Shown here in pieces: positions 29,077-37,297 of a stretch of 64,000 bases of DNA. A program made the translations under genes and the position numbers. Position 1 is the first letter of the stretch. Every line of letters starts with the position of its first letter. The notes below the pieces were generated by a model that had not been told where the DNA came from, made no database searches, and was given only the letters and a program-made list of their open reading frames with translations. Origin of the DNA: Streptomyces sp. JHA26 (GTDB taxonomy: Bacteria; Actinomycetota; Actinomycetes; Streptomycetales; Streptomycetaceae); assembly GCF_002005565.1 (NCBI RefSeq), contig NZ_BDJC01000012.1, forward strand, positions 85,722 through 149,721. Direction: 5' to 3'.

Positions 29077-29562
29077 GTGAGCGGCAAGGGTGCACCGGAA
29101 CTGTCCGTACGCAACGTCGGGGACCTCAGGGTCGCCGTCATCGCGTCGCTGTGGCACGACAAGGTGATGGACGGACTGGTGGACGGCGCCCTGCGCGCCC
29201 TGCACGAGCTCGGGATCGACGAGCCGACCCTGCTCAGGGTCCCCGGCAGCTTCGAACTCCCGGTGGTCGCCAAGGTCCTCGCCGGCCGCGGCTACGACGC
29301 GATCGTCGCCCTCGGCGTCGTCATCCGCGGCGGCACCCCCCACTTCGACTACGTCTGCCAGGGCGTCACCCAGGGTCTGGTCCAGGTGTCCGTCGACACC
29401 GGCGTCCCCGTCGGCTTCGGCGTCCTCACCTGCGACACCGAGGAGCAGGCCCTGGACCGGGCCGGCCTCGAGGGCTCCAGCGAGGACAAGGGACACGAGG
29501 CGGTGACCGCGGCCGTCGCCACGGCGGCCACGCTCCGCTCAGTATCCGAACCGTGGCGCTAG
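29077..29562 (+). CDS. ribH: Lumazine synthase
   Basis: Condenses the RibA-pathway pyrimidine with dihydroxybutanone phosphate to form lumazine. The 161-residue protein has the substrate strings [29 protein letters not shown] (with the catalytic His) and [18 protein letters not shown]. The GTG at 29077 is preceded by GAGGAG. It is the last rib gene of the riboswitch operon, 29 nt after ribBA; hisE follows after 33 nt. Confidence 0.97.
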   Translation: MSGKGAPELSVRNVGDLRVAVIASLWHDKVMDGLVDGALRALHELGIDEPTLLRVPGSFELPVVAKVLAGRGYDAIVALGVVIRGGTPHFDYVCQGVTQGLVQVSVDTGVPVGFGVLTCDTEEQALDRAGLEGSSEDKGHEAVTAAVATAATLRSVSEPWR

Positions 29563-29595
29563 GCCGCCCGGCACACGCGTAAAGTGGGGCCCACC

Positions 29596-29868
29596 ATGTC
29601 CAAGAAGACTTTCGAGGAGCTCTTCACCGAGCTCCAGCACAAGGCCGCCAACGGCGATCCCGCCACCTCCCGCACCGCCGAACTGGTGGACAAGGGGGTC
29701 CACGCCATCGGCAAGAAGGTCGTCGAGGAGGCCGCCGAGGTCTGGATGGCCGCCGAGTACGAGGGCAAGGAGGCGGCGGCCGAGGAGATCTCCCAGCTGC
29801 TGTACCACGTCCAGGTGATGATGGTCGCCCGCGGGATCTCCCTGGACGACGTCTACGCCCACCTCTGA
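29596..29868 (+). CDS. hisE: Phosphoribosyl-ATP pyrophosphatase
   Basis: Second step of histidine synthesis: hydrolyses phosphoribosyl-ATP to phosphoribosyl-AMP. The 90-residue all-helical protein opens [19 protein letters not shown] and contains the metal-binding helices [14 protein letters not shown] and [14 protein letters not shown] with their conserved acidic residues. The ATG at 29596 is preferred over one four codons upstream. It sits 33 nt behind ribH and 50 nt before hisG, so it may be read from the rib transcript. Confidence 0.95.
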   Translation: MSKKTFEELFTELQHKAANGDPATSRTAELVDKGVHAIGKKVVEEAAEVWMAAEYEGKEAAAEEISQLLYHVQVMMVARGISLDDVYAHL

Positions 29869-29918
29869 AGCCCACCGCTTTCCCCTCACACCCCCCTCAC
29901 ACGAAGGAAGCCGACCTC

Positions 29919-30767
29919 ATGCTGCGCATCGCCGTCCCCAACAAGGGTTCCCTGTCAGGCCCCGCGGGGGAGATGCTGCATGAGGCCGGCTACCAGCAGC
30001 GCCGCGAGTCCAAGGAACTGCGGATCGTCGACCCGGTGAACGAGGTGGAGTTCTTCTACCTCCGCCCCCGCGACATCGCGATCTACGTCTCCTCCGGCCG
30101 CCTCGACATCGGCATCACCGGCCGCGACCTGCTGGTCGACTCCGGCGCCGACGCCGAGGAGATCCTCCCGCTCGGATTCGCCCGCTCCACCTTCCGCTTC
30201 GCCGCCAAGCCGGGCACCGCGACCGGCATCCAGGACCTCAAGGGCAGGACGGTCGCCACCTCCTACGAGGGCATCGTCGCGGGCCACCTCGCCGAGCACG
30301 GCGTCGACGCCTCCGTCGTCCACCTCGACGGCGCCGTCGAGACCGCCATCGAGCTGGGTGTCGCCGAGGTCATCGCCGACGTCGTCGAGACCGGCACCTC
30401 GCTGCGCAATGCCGGCTTGGAGGTCTTCGGCGAGCCCATCATGACGTCCGAGGCGGTCGTGATCCGCCGTACCGGCGCCGACGCGCAGGAGCCCAAGGTC
30501 CAGCAGTTCCTGCGCCGCCTCCAGGGCGTCCTGGTGGCCCGGACCTACGTGATGATGGACTACGACTGCCGCGTCGAGCAGCTGGAGAAGGCCGTCGCGC
30601 TCACCCCCGGCCTGGAGTCCCCGACCGTCTCCCCGCTGCACAACGAGGGCTGGGTCGCCGTCCGCGCCATGGTCCCCGCCAAGGAGGCCCAGCGGATCAT
30701 GGACGACCTGTACGACATCGGCGCCCGGGCCATCCTGACCACGGCCATCCACGCCTGCCGCCTCTGA
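29919..30767 (+). CDS. hisG: ATP phosphoribosyltransferase, long form
   Basis: First committed step of histidine synthesis: joins ATP and PRPP. The 282-residue length shows the long HisG form with a C-terminal ACT-like regulatory domain (about residues 205-282), so feedback by histidine without HisZ is expected. Catalytic-domain strings are IAVPNKGSLSGPAGEML, LDIGITGRDLLVDSGAD, and the PRPP loop DVVETGTSLRNAGLEVFG. GAAGGA lies upstream of the ATG at 29919. Confidence 0.97.
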   Translation: MLRIAVPNKGSLSGPAGEMLHEAGYQQRRESKELRIVDPVNEVEFFYLRPRDIAIYVSSGRLDIGITGRDLLVDSGADAEEILPLGFARSTFRFAAKPGTATGIQDLKGRTVATSYEGIVAGHLAEHGVDASVVHLDGAVETAIELGVAEVIADVVETGTSLRNAGLEVFGEPIMTSEAVVIRRTGADAQEPKVQQFLRRLQGVLVARTYVMMDYDCRVEQLEKAVALTPGLESPTVSPLHNEGWVAVRAMVPAKEAQRIMDDLYDIGARAILTTAIHACRL

Positions 30768-30818
30768 CCCGCAACCCCTGACCGTCGTTCCCCCCGCGTG
30801 ACCCGGAGCACACCCACC

Positions 30819-31298
30819 ATGTCGGACGCACCGTCGGGCGCCGGACCGGACCTGCCCGCCCTGCCCGTCACCTTCCGGCCGGGCCGCACCCGAGCCGTCC
30901 TCATCGGCCTCGCCGTCGCCACCGTCGTGACCGTCTCGGCGGTCGGCGTGCTGCTGAACGGGCTCGGCCCGGGGGAGCGCCTCAGCTTCGTGCTGACGGC
31001 CCTCCTCCTGGCCGGCGTCCTGATGCTGCTGTCCCGGCCCAAGGTCGTCGCCGACGAGTCGGGCGTCACCGTCGTCAACCTGACGGCCAAGCGGCGCCTG
31101 GAGTGGCCGGAGATCCTCCGGGTCAACCTCCGGGCCGGCGACCCGTGGGTGTTCCTCGACCTCAGCGACGGCACCAGCCTGCCCGCGCTCGGCATCCAGC
31201 CGGGCATCGCCAAGCAGCGCGCCATCGCCGACGCGCGTGCCCTGCGCGCCCTGGTGGAGGCCCGCTCCACCGCCGGCCCCGAGGCGCCGCGCGGCTGA
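30819..31298 (+). CDS. PH-like domain membrane protein
   Basis: A 159-residue protein with two hydrophobic segments near the N-terminus (AVLIGLAVATVVTVSAVGVL and FVLTALLLAGVLMLL). A cytoplasmic bacterial PH-like (YdbT/DUF2581-type) domain follows, containing VVADESGVTVVNLTAKRRLE and PWVFLDLSDGTSLPALG. No catalytic residue is visible. Genes like this commonly follow hisG in Streptomyces. The ATG at 30819 has CGGAG about 11 nt upstream; a GTG at 30798 is an alternative. Function is unknown. Confidence 0.82.
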   Translation: MSDAPSGAGPDLPALPVTFRPGRTRAVLIGLAVATVVTVSAVGVLLNGLGPGERLSFVLTALLLAGVLMLLSRPKVVADESGVTVVNLTAKRRLEWPEILRVNLRAGDPWVFLDLSDGTSLPALGIQPGIAKQRAIADARALRALVEARSTAGPEAPRG

Positions 31299-31304
31299 CC
31301 GGGC

Positions 31305-31353
31305 ACGCCGCCGGGACGCGCCGGGAACCACCCGGGGACCGGCTCGGCGGCGT
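31305..31353 (+). terminator. Nested hairpin after the his/PH genes
   Basis: ACGCCGCCG (31305-31313) pairs with CGGCGGCGT (31345-31353), and an inner CCGGG / CCCGG stem lies in the loop. It begins 7 nt after the stop of the PH-like gene and ends just before the CorC promoter. Confidence 0.6.
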
Positions 31354-31383
31354 CCACCCTGCCGCACATCCCCTTTTCGTGAT

Positions 31384-31575
31384 TAATCTGGGAACGGAGA
31401 CGCGGTCGTCGCGTCTCCCCCCTGTCGCTCCACCCGGTGCGCGGGGGTTCCCGCTACCCGAGGAGTGACTTCCCCCGGCGATGGACGGATCGTCCTGCAG
31501 TACCTGCGCCGCCCCCTGCCGACATAGCGCGGACCACGCCCACGAGGTGCGCGTCCCCGCTCGGGCGGCGGCATC
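31384..31575 (+). promoter_or_regulatory. Promoter -10 and structured 5' leader of the CorC pair
   Basis: TAATCT at 31384-31389 is a good -10; CTGCCG about 19 nt upstream is a weak -35. The predicted start near 31396 begins directly with a perfect hairpin, GGAGACGCG (31396-31404) with CGCGTCTCC (31410-31418), then further stems including GCGGG-GGTT-CCCGC. The leader is about 180 nt, long for this window. I do not recognise M-box, yybP-ykoY or other known riboswitch cores. Confidence 0.45.
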
Positions 31576-32907
31576 ATGACCACCCCCCTGCTGCTCCTGG
31601 CAGCCGCGTTCCTGCTGATCCTGGCCAACGGCTTCTTCGTCGCGGCCGAGTTCGGCCTCGTGACGGTCGAACGGCCGGACGCCGAACAGGCCGCCGCCGA
31701 CGGCGACCGGCGTGCCCGCCGGGTCGTCGAGTCCCTCAAGGAGCTGTCCTTCCAGCTCTCCGGGACCCAGCTCGGCATCACCATCACCTCCCTCGTCGTC
31801 GGCATGCTCGCCGAACCGGCCCTCGCCCGGCTGCTGAACGGCCCGTTCACCTCGGTCGGCGTCCCCGACGGCGCCGTGTCCGGCGTGTCGGTGGTCGTCG
31901 GCATGCTGCTGGCCTCGGCCGTGCAGATGGTGATCGGCGAACTCGTGCCCAAGAACTGGGCGGTGTCCAGGCCGCTGCACGTCGCGCGCTTCGTCGCCGG
32001 CCCGCAGCACGTCTTCGCGCGGCTGTTCCGCCCCGTGATCTCCGCGCTGAACACCGTCGCCAACCGGCTCGTGCGCATGCTCGGCATCGAGCCGGCCGAG
32101 GAACTGGCCTCCGCCCGCACCCCCGGCGAACTGGTCTCCCTCGCCCGGCACTCCGCCCGGGCCGGCGCCCTGGAACAGGACACCGCGGACCTCTTCGTCC
32201 GCACCCTGTCCCTGGGCGAGCTGACCGCACAGCACGTCATGACCCCCCGCGTGAGGGTCAGCGCCCTGCAGTCCTCGGCGACCGCCGAGGACGTGGTCAA
32301 CCTGACCCGCGCCACCGGTCTGTCCCGCTTCCCCGTCTACCGGGAGAAGATCGACGAGATCGTCGGCATGGTCCACCTCAAGGACGCCCTCGCAGTCCCC
32401 GCGCACGACCGGCTGCGCACCCCCGCCGGCCGCATCGCCCGCCCGGCCCTGCTCGTCCCCGAGACCCTGCCCGTACGGCCGCTGCTCACCCGCCTGCGCA
32501 GCGAGCAGCCCATCGCGGTCGTCGTCGACGAGTACGGCGGGACCGCCGGCGTCGTCACCCTGGAGGACATCGTCGAGGAGATCGTCGGCGAGGTCCGCGA
32601 CGAGCACGACGGACTGGACGTGCCCGAACTCGCCCCGGCCCCGCCCGAGGACGGCCGCCCCGCCTGGGACGTCGACGGCAGCTGCCGCGTCGACGCCCTG
32701 CGCCGCGTCGGCCTGGAACCGCCCGAGGGACCGTACGAGACGGTGGCCGGTCTGGTCGCCGACCTGCTCGGCCGTATCCCGGCCGTCGGGGACCGGGCCG
32801 AACTGCCCGGCTGGCGGCTGTCGGTACGGCAGGTCGGCCACTACCGCGCCGAACGGATACGACTGGTGCGCACGGCGCCGGCCCCCGTGCCGGAGGCCGC
32901 CCGATGA
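31576..32907 (+). CDS. CNNM/CorC (HlyC) family transporter, full length
   Basis: A 443-residue membrane protein of the CNNM/CorB family linked to Mg2+ or Co2+ transport. The DUF21 membrane domain (about residues 1-190) starts LLLLAAAFLLILANGFFVAA and contains the ELVPKNWA motif. Two CBS domains follow (about 215-345, with HVMTPRV and VVVDEYGGTAGVVTLED). A CorC_HlyC accessory domain (about 360-435) ends the protein. It overlaps the next gene by ATGA, so the two are coupled and may form a heteromer. The long leader before it may sense a metal. Confidence 0.92.
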   Translation: MTTPLLLLAAAFLLILANGFFVAAEFGLVTVERPDAEQAAADGDRRARRVVESLKELSFQLSGTQLGITITSLVVGMLAEPALARLLNGPFTSVGVPDGAVSGVSVVVGMLLASAVQMVIGELVPKNWAVSRPLHVARFVAGPQHVFARLFRPVISALNTVANRLVRMLGIEPAEELASARTPGELVSLARHSARAGALEQDTADLFVRTLSLGELTAQHVMTPRVRVSALQSSATAEDVVNLTRATGLSRFPVYREKIDEIVGMVHLKDALAVPAHDRLRTPAGRIARPALLVPETLPVRPLLTRLRSEQPIAVVVDEYGGTAGVVTLEDIVEEIVGEVRDEHDGLDVPELAPAPPEDGRPAWDVDGSCRVDALRRVGLEPPEGPYETVAGLVADLLGRIPAVGDRAELPGWRLSVRQVGHYRAERIRLVRTAPAPVPEAAR

Positions 32908-33980
32908 GCGTCCTGCAACTGCTGTTCGCCGCGCTGCTCGTGCTCGCCAACGGCTTCTTCGTCGGCGCCGAGTTCGCGCTCGTCTCGGTACGCCGAAGCC
33001 AGATCGAACCGCTCGGCACCGCCCGCGCCCGGCAGGTGCTGTACGGGCTGGAGCGGCTGCCGCAGATGATGGCCGCCGCCCAGTTCGGCATCACCGTCTG
33101 CTCGCTGACGCTCGGCGCGGTCGCCGAGCCCACGGTCGCCCACCTGCTGGAGCCGGTCTTCGAGTGGATCCACCTGCCGCACGGCATGATCCACCCGCTC
33201 GGCTACGTCATCGCGCTGGCCGCCGTCGTCTTCTGCCACCTCGTCATCGGCGAGATGGTCCCGAAGAACCTCGCGATGGCCGCCCCCGAGAAGGCCGCCC
33301 TGTGGCTGAGCCCCGGCCTGGTCGCCTTCGCCCGCCTGTGCAAGCCGATCACCCTCGCGCTCGGCGCCTGCGCCCAGGGCATCCTGCGGCTGTTCCGCGT
33401 CGAGCCGAAGGACGAGGTCGAGGCGGTCTTCACCAGCGAGCAGCTCAACCGGCTGGTCGAGGACGCCGGCCAGGCCGGCCTGCTCGACCCGGAGGAGCAG
33501 GAGCGCCTGGAGGACGCCCTGGAACTGGGCTCGCGCCCGGTGACGGACGTGCTCCTCGGGCGCGATTCCCTGGTGACGGTCGGCCCCGCGGTCACGCCGG
33601 GCGAGATCGTCGCGCTCACCGCCCGCACCGGGTACTCCCGCTTCCCGGTCGCGGCGGACACGGGCGCCTTCATGGGGTACCTGCACGTCAAGGACGTCCT
33701 CGACGTGGAGGACTCCGACCGCGCGGTGCCCCAGCGGCTGTGGCGGCCGATGACGACCCTGCGCCCGGAGCTCCCGCTCGACGACGCCCTCACCGTCATG
33801 CGCCGCGCCGCGACCCACCTGGCCCAGGTGGCCGACGCGTCCGGCAGGGTACTGGGCCTGGTCGCCCTGGAGGACGTACTCGAACTCCTGGTCGGCGAGG
33901 TCCGGGACCCGGCCCACCGGGAGGTGCCGGCGGTGACGGAACAAAGGGCGAGCGGGGCACCGGAGGAGGCACTCGCCTAG
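32904..33980 (+). CDS. CNNM/CorC family transporter, short partner
   Basis: A 358-residue paralogue of the preceding protein. It has the DUF21 domain (LVLANGFFVGAEFALVSVRR, IGEMVPKNLAMA) and a CBS pair (about residues 205-335, ending VALEDVLELLVGEVRD). It lacks the C-terminal CorC_HlyC domain, stopping soon after the CBS region. Its ATG overlaps the upstream stop by four bases. The one-long, one-short arrangement suggests a functional pair rather than redundancy. Substrate is inferred as a divalent cation. Confidence 0.92.
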   Translation: MSVLQLLFAALLVLANGFFVGAEFALVSVRRSQIEPLGTARARQVLYGLERLPQMMAAAQFGITVCSLTLGAVAEPTVAHLLEPVFEWIHLPHGMIHPLGYVIALAAVVFCHLVIGEMVPKNLAMAAPEKAALWLSPGLVAFARLCKPITLALGACAQGILRLFRVEPKDEVEAVFTSEQLNRLVEDAGQAGLLDPEEQERLEDALELGSRPVTDVLLGRDSLVTVGPAVTPGEIVALTARTGYSRFPVAADTGAFMGYLHVKDVLDVEDSDRAVPQRLWRPMTTLRPELPLDDALTVMRRAATHLAQVADASGRVLGLVALEDVLELLVGEVRDPAHREVPAVTEQRASGAPEEALA

Positions 33981-33987
33981 CCGCGGG

Positions 33988-34026
33988 GCCGTGCCCGCAG
34001 CCGGCCGTCGTGGCTGCGGGCACGGC
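33988..34026. terminator. Strong hairpin between convergent genes
   Basis: GCCGTGCCCGCAGCC (33988-34002) and GGCTGCGGGCACGGC (34012-34026) make a perfect 15-bp stem with a 9-nt loop. It separates the CorC pair from the convergent AAA+ gene and can stop both transcripts. Confidence 0.85.
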
Positions 34027-34085
34027 GTGCCTCCCACGGTGCCCGAGCGGCCCGGGGGTGCCGTACGACGGCCCGGGCGGAACGG

Positions 34086-35951
34086 CTAGACCCCCGGAGG
34101 GTCCTGCGGCCCCCGCCCCGACAGCACCTCCCCGTACGCCTGCATCAGATCCGGCAACCGCAACGTCGCCAGGTCCTCCCGCGTCAACGTCCCGGGGTAC
34201 CCGGACAACCGCAGATCCCGGTACGCGCAGCTCTTCTCGTACAGCGTCCGCAGGAACCGCCCGTTCCCCAACTCGTCGATCCACCCCTGGTCGACCACGT
34301 GCCCGGCGATCGACCGCAGCTCGTCGAGCGCCTCCTCGTCCCACGCGTCCCCGTTCTCCGCGGCGAGCACCTCACCGATCGCGGTCAGTTCCAGCGGCCG
34401 GTACGACGGGAAGTCCACGCGGGTGGTGAACCGGGACGACAGCCCGGGATTGGCGGCCAGCAGCCGGTCCATGCCCTCCGGGTAACCGGCGAGGATCACC
34501 ACCAGGTGGTCGCGGTTGTCCTCGGCCCGCTTCAGCAGCACCTGCAACGCCTCGTCCCCGTACGCGTCGCCCTTGCCGTACCCCGAGTTGGACAGCGAGT
34601 AGGCCTCGTCGACGAACAGCACACCGCCGAGCGCGGAGTCGATCAGCTCGTTGGCCTTCACGGCCGTCTGGCCCAGGTACTCGCCGACCAGGTCGGCCCG
34701 CTGCGCCTCGACGAGGTGGTCGCCGCCCAGCAGGCCGAGGGCGTAGAAGACGCGGCCCAGGATGCGGGCCACGGTGGTCTTGCCGGTGCCCGAGGGGCCG
34801 GAGAAGACGAAGTGGCGTTTGGGAGGCTGGACCGGCAGACCCTGCCCGGCCCGCAGCCGGGCCATGTTCAGCTGTGCGGACAGGGCCTTGACCTGCCGTT
34901 TCACCGGCTCGAGGCCCACCATGCGCTCCAGTTCGGCGAGCGCGTCCTCCAGTAACGCCGGGTCCGTGGGCCCGGTGGGCAGGGACGGGTCCGGCGCGCC
35001 GGCCCGCTCGCGTACCGGAGGACCGGTCAGGGAGGGAAGCGCCCCGGACGGCGGCGGCACGGGGTCGGAGAGTTTCAGGTCGCGTTCCTCGGCACCGAAG
35101 AGCGGATCGAGCCCGTCGGGCCCGCCCACGCCGTCCGGTCCGGCACCGGCCGGGGCGAGCCCCGCGAGGTCGGCCGGGTCGTCGTAGCCGTCGCCCTCGG
35201 CGATCGCCGCCAGCCGGGCCGAGGTGTCCATGAAGGCCGGGTCGACGCGGTGCACGGCCCGGTACAGGGGCAGCGCCGCGGCGCTGCGGCCCGTGCCCTC
35301 GTGGGCCCGCGCCAGCCAGTAGCGCAGCTCCTTGCGCTGCGGCTGCTCGCTGCGGCACCGCATGAGCGCGGCCGACAGCAGCGGTTCGGCCTGTCCGTAC
35401 ATCTCCAGCCGTACCCGCGCCATTCCGCTGAACAGGCCGGCCTCGATGCCCAGCAGGGGATCGCCGAGCAGCGGATCGGTGTGCCGGACGAGTTGTTCCC
35501 AGTCCTTGACGAGGTAGGCGCGGCAGGCGTGCAGGAAGCGGACCTGGGGATCGGCCTCCACCGGCGGCAGCCCGGCGAGCGCCCGGTCCAGCTCCGGCAC
35601 GTGGCGGCCGTCCAGCCAGTGCGAGGCGTGCGCGAGCAGCAGGTCGCGCGGGGTCTCCAGCACTGGCTGGACCCACCAGCCCAGCCAGTACCAGGAGTTG
35701 AGCGTACGACGGTGCCGGGCGCGCTGTTCGCCGAAGCGGTCCCGGTGCCGGAACATCCGCAGCAGCGCGTTCGTGGTGTCGACGCGCAGCGCGTGCAGTC
35801 CCAGCCAGCCGTCGGCCATCGTGGGATCGATGCGCACCGCGGTCCGGAACTCCTCCTCCGCCTGCGGATAGGCCCCCATGGTGTAGGCGTCCACGCCGCG
35901 CAGCCAGGCGAGGTCGGCCGGGGCCTGCGGGCCCTGCGTGCCGAAGTCCAT
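34086..35951 (-). CDS. EccA-like AAA+ ATPase (CbxX/CfxQ family)
   Basis: A 621-residue cytosolic ATPase. The N-terminal half (about residues 10-290) is TPR-like, with TMGAYPQAEEEFRTAVRIDP and LFSGMARVRLEMYGQAEPLL. A charged linker leads to the CbxX/CfxQ AAA+ domain with Walker A GPSGTGKTTVAR (about 385-396), Walker B GVLFVDEAYSL (about 440-450) and the sensor-region arginine in NPGLSSRFTTRVDFP. The layout is that of EccA from type VII secretion loci, yet no ESX genes lie nearby. The ATG at 35951 has GGGGGA 5 nt upstream. It may serve a secretion system elsewhere. Confidence 0.9.
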   Translation of the reverse strand: MDFGTQGPQAPADLAWLRGVDAYTMGAYPQAEEEFRTAVRIDPTMADGWLGLHALRVDTTNALLRMFRHRDRFGEQRARHRRTLNSWYWLGWWVQPVLETPRDLLLAHASHWLDGRHVPELDRALAGLPPVEADPQVRFLHACRAYLVKDWEQLVRHTDPLLGDPLLGIEAGLFSGMARVRLEMYGQAEPLLSAALMRCRSEQPQRKELRYWLARAHEGTGRSAAALPLYRAVHRVDPAFMDTSARLAAIAEGDGYDDPADLAGLAPAGAGPDGVGGPDGLDPLFGAEERDLKLSDPVPPPSGALPSLTGPPVRERAGAPDPSLPTGPTDPALLEDALAELERMVGLEPVKRQVKALSAQLNMARLRAGQGLPVQPPKRHFVFSGPSGTGKTTVARILGRVFYALGLLGGDHLVEAQRADLVGEYLGQTAVKANELIDSALGGVLFVDEAYSLSNSGYGKGDAYGDEALQVLLKRAEDNRDHLVVILAGYPEGMDRLLAANPGLSSRFTTRVDFPSYRPLELTAIGEVLAAENGDAWDEEALDELRSIAGHVVDQGWIDELGNGRFLRTLYEKSCAYRDLRLSGYPGTLTREDLATLRLPDLMQAYGEVLSGRGPQDPPGV

Positions 35952-36405
35952 CACGTCCCCCACGAACCGTGCCCCCGTCGGTATGCCATCGGGCCGTCGC
36001 CCGTCGGCGCTCCGCTCCAACCGCTGTACGGGCGACCGGAGTTGCAAGGTGCGCGCAGCGGCCGTCCGTAGGTCGCACACCGAGGGCATCGTACCCGTGG
36101 CGGTCTTCCCTCCGAAGGGTGCCGGGGCGGGTCGTTTCCCGGGACGGGAGCAGGCGGGGCGCACGCGGGGCGGTGACCGAGGGTGATCGTTGTGCGCCGT
36201 GGAGCAGCCGGGATCGGGCTCCAGGGCAGAACGAAGCCCCCGGTCACGGGGGAACAACCGGGGGCTTCGTGTCTGCGGGCGGTTCCGAATGACCGCACAT
36301 TGAGAACGTAAGACCTGTACGGGCCCTGGGTCAAGCAGAGTTGAGACGCTCCGGCGAGTCGTGGGGGAGCGGTCTTCACAAGTTCAACACACTGCGGAGA
36401 TGTCG
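35952..36405. other. Intergenic region upstream of the AAA+ gene, with terminator
   Basis: No gene is visible in this 454-bp stretch. A perfect 13-bp hairpin, ACGAAGCCCCCGG (36231-36243) with CCGGGGGCTTCGT (36258-36270), lies 136 bp past the end of the leftward kinase gene and is probably its terminator. The part from 36271 to 36405 is less GC-rich than its surroundings. The AAA+ promoter should lie between about 35990 and 36230, but I see no clear boxes. Confidence 0.6.
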
Positions 36406-37071
36406 TCACTCACCGTGATGAAGGTCGTCAAGGTTCGAAGGTGCGGCAGGCCCCGGAAGCACCTCGTACCCCTCGCCCCTCTGCCGCACCAGTAGGTGCG
36501 CGAAGGTGCGCGAGGGGTCATCCGCGAAGTGCCGGCGCTCCGCCGGGACCCACCCGTCCCAGAACGTCCGCTGTTCCGCTCCGTCGCGAGCCCGTCCACG
36601 ACTCCACGCCTCCTCGCACGGCAGCTCCATCCACAGCAGGAGGGCCAGGTGCGGGCGCAGGTCCCGGCGGCCCGCGCCGACCCCCTCGACGAGGACGACC
36701 GGCGCGGGCGGCAGGGCGCGGGGCGCCGCGAAGCGGCGGGCGTGCCAGTCGTAGGGCGCGTAATGCGCGGTGTCGCCGCGTCGCAGGGGCTCGACCACCT
36801 GGGCCAGCAGCCGCCCGGTCCAGCCGAACAGCTCGTCGTGGCTGGCGATGTCGTCGAGGTGCAGCACCGGCGCGCCGCCCAGCGTGCCGGCCAGCCGTCC
36901 GGCGAAGGTGGACTTCCCCGACCCGGCGTGCCCGTCGATGCCGACGAGACGCACGGGCCCGCACGAGGGGGGCAGCCGGCGGATCCGGGCGGCGAGGTCG
37001 TGGATGACGGTGTCCTGGGCGGAGCGGAGGGACGGACGGGTGTTCGCCCAGCACTCTAGCCGCGTCCGCAC
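36406..37071 (-). CDS. Uridine kinase-like P-loop kinase
   Basis: A P-loop NTPase of the uridine kinase-like group, about 221 residues with the start used. The ATP-binding motif GIDGHAGSGKSTFAGRL is followed by the substrate-region strings HLDDIASHDELFGWTGRL and YDWHARRF, and by VVLVEGVGAG, the Walker B-like strand. It probably phosphorylates a nucleoside or related small molecule. The start is uncertain: the GTG at 37071 lies inside an 18-bp repeat array, and a promoter-like TAGAGT just downstream suggests a shorter start, perhaps the GTG near residue 41. Confidence 0.75.
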   Translation of the reverse strand: MRTRLECWANTRPSLRSAQDTVIHDLAARIRRLPPSCGPVRLVGIDGHAGSGKSTFAGRLAGTLGGAPVLHLDDIASHDELFGWTGRLLAQVVEPLRRGDTAHYAPYDWHARRFAAPRALPPAPVVLVEGVGAGRRDLRPHLALLLWMELPCEEAWSRGRARDGAEQRTFWDGWVPAERRHFADDPSRTFAHLLVRQRGEGYEVLPGPAAPSNLDDLHHGE

Positions 37072-37134
37072 GGCCCTCGGCGTCCGCACGGCCCCCGGCG
37101 TCCGCCCGGCCCCCGGCGTCCGCCCGCACCGGGC
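37063..37134. repeat. 18-bp tandem repeat, nearly four copies
   Basis: Units of CGTCCGCACGGCCCTCGG type run at 37063-37080, 37081-37098, 37099-37116 and, diverged, 37117-37134. They lie at the 5' end of the kinase gene, and 18 bp keeps the reading frame, encoding RTPGAV-like hexamers on the minus strand if translated. Confidence 0.75.
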
Positions 37135-37297
37135 GGCCTCCCGCCCCCTCCGCCCTGCTCCGTGCCACTGGTCGACACCAATGTTCATGGCGTGGCGTGC
37201 GCAGAAGTGCTGGCAGGAGTGGCAGCCTGCGGCCATAGTTGGCGCACATCCGTGCAACGGACCCGCCCCGACTCGCACACCTGGGGGTCTCCCACCC

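Noticed and set aside
31466..31528. 20-codon frame in the CorC leader
   Set aside because: Its GTG is fused to the GAGGAG sequence, leaving no spacing for initiation.
36421..36460. GGTTCGAAGG resembling a tRNA T-arm
   Set aside because: No acceptor stem, anticodon arm or D-arm can be built around it; it lies in the 3' end of the kinase gene.
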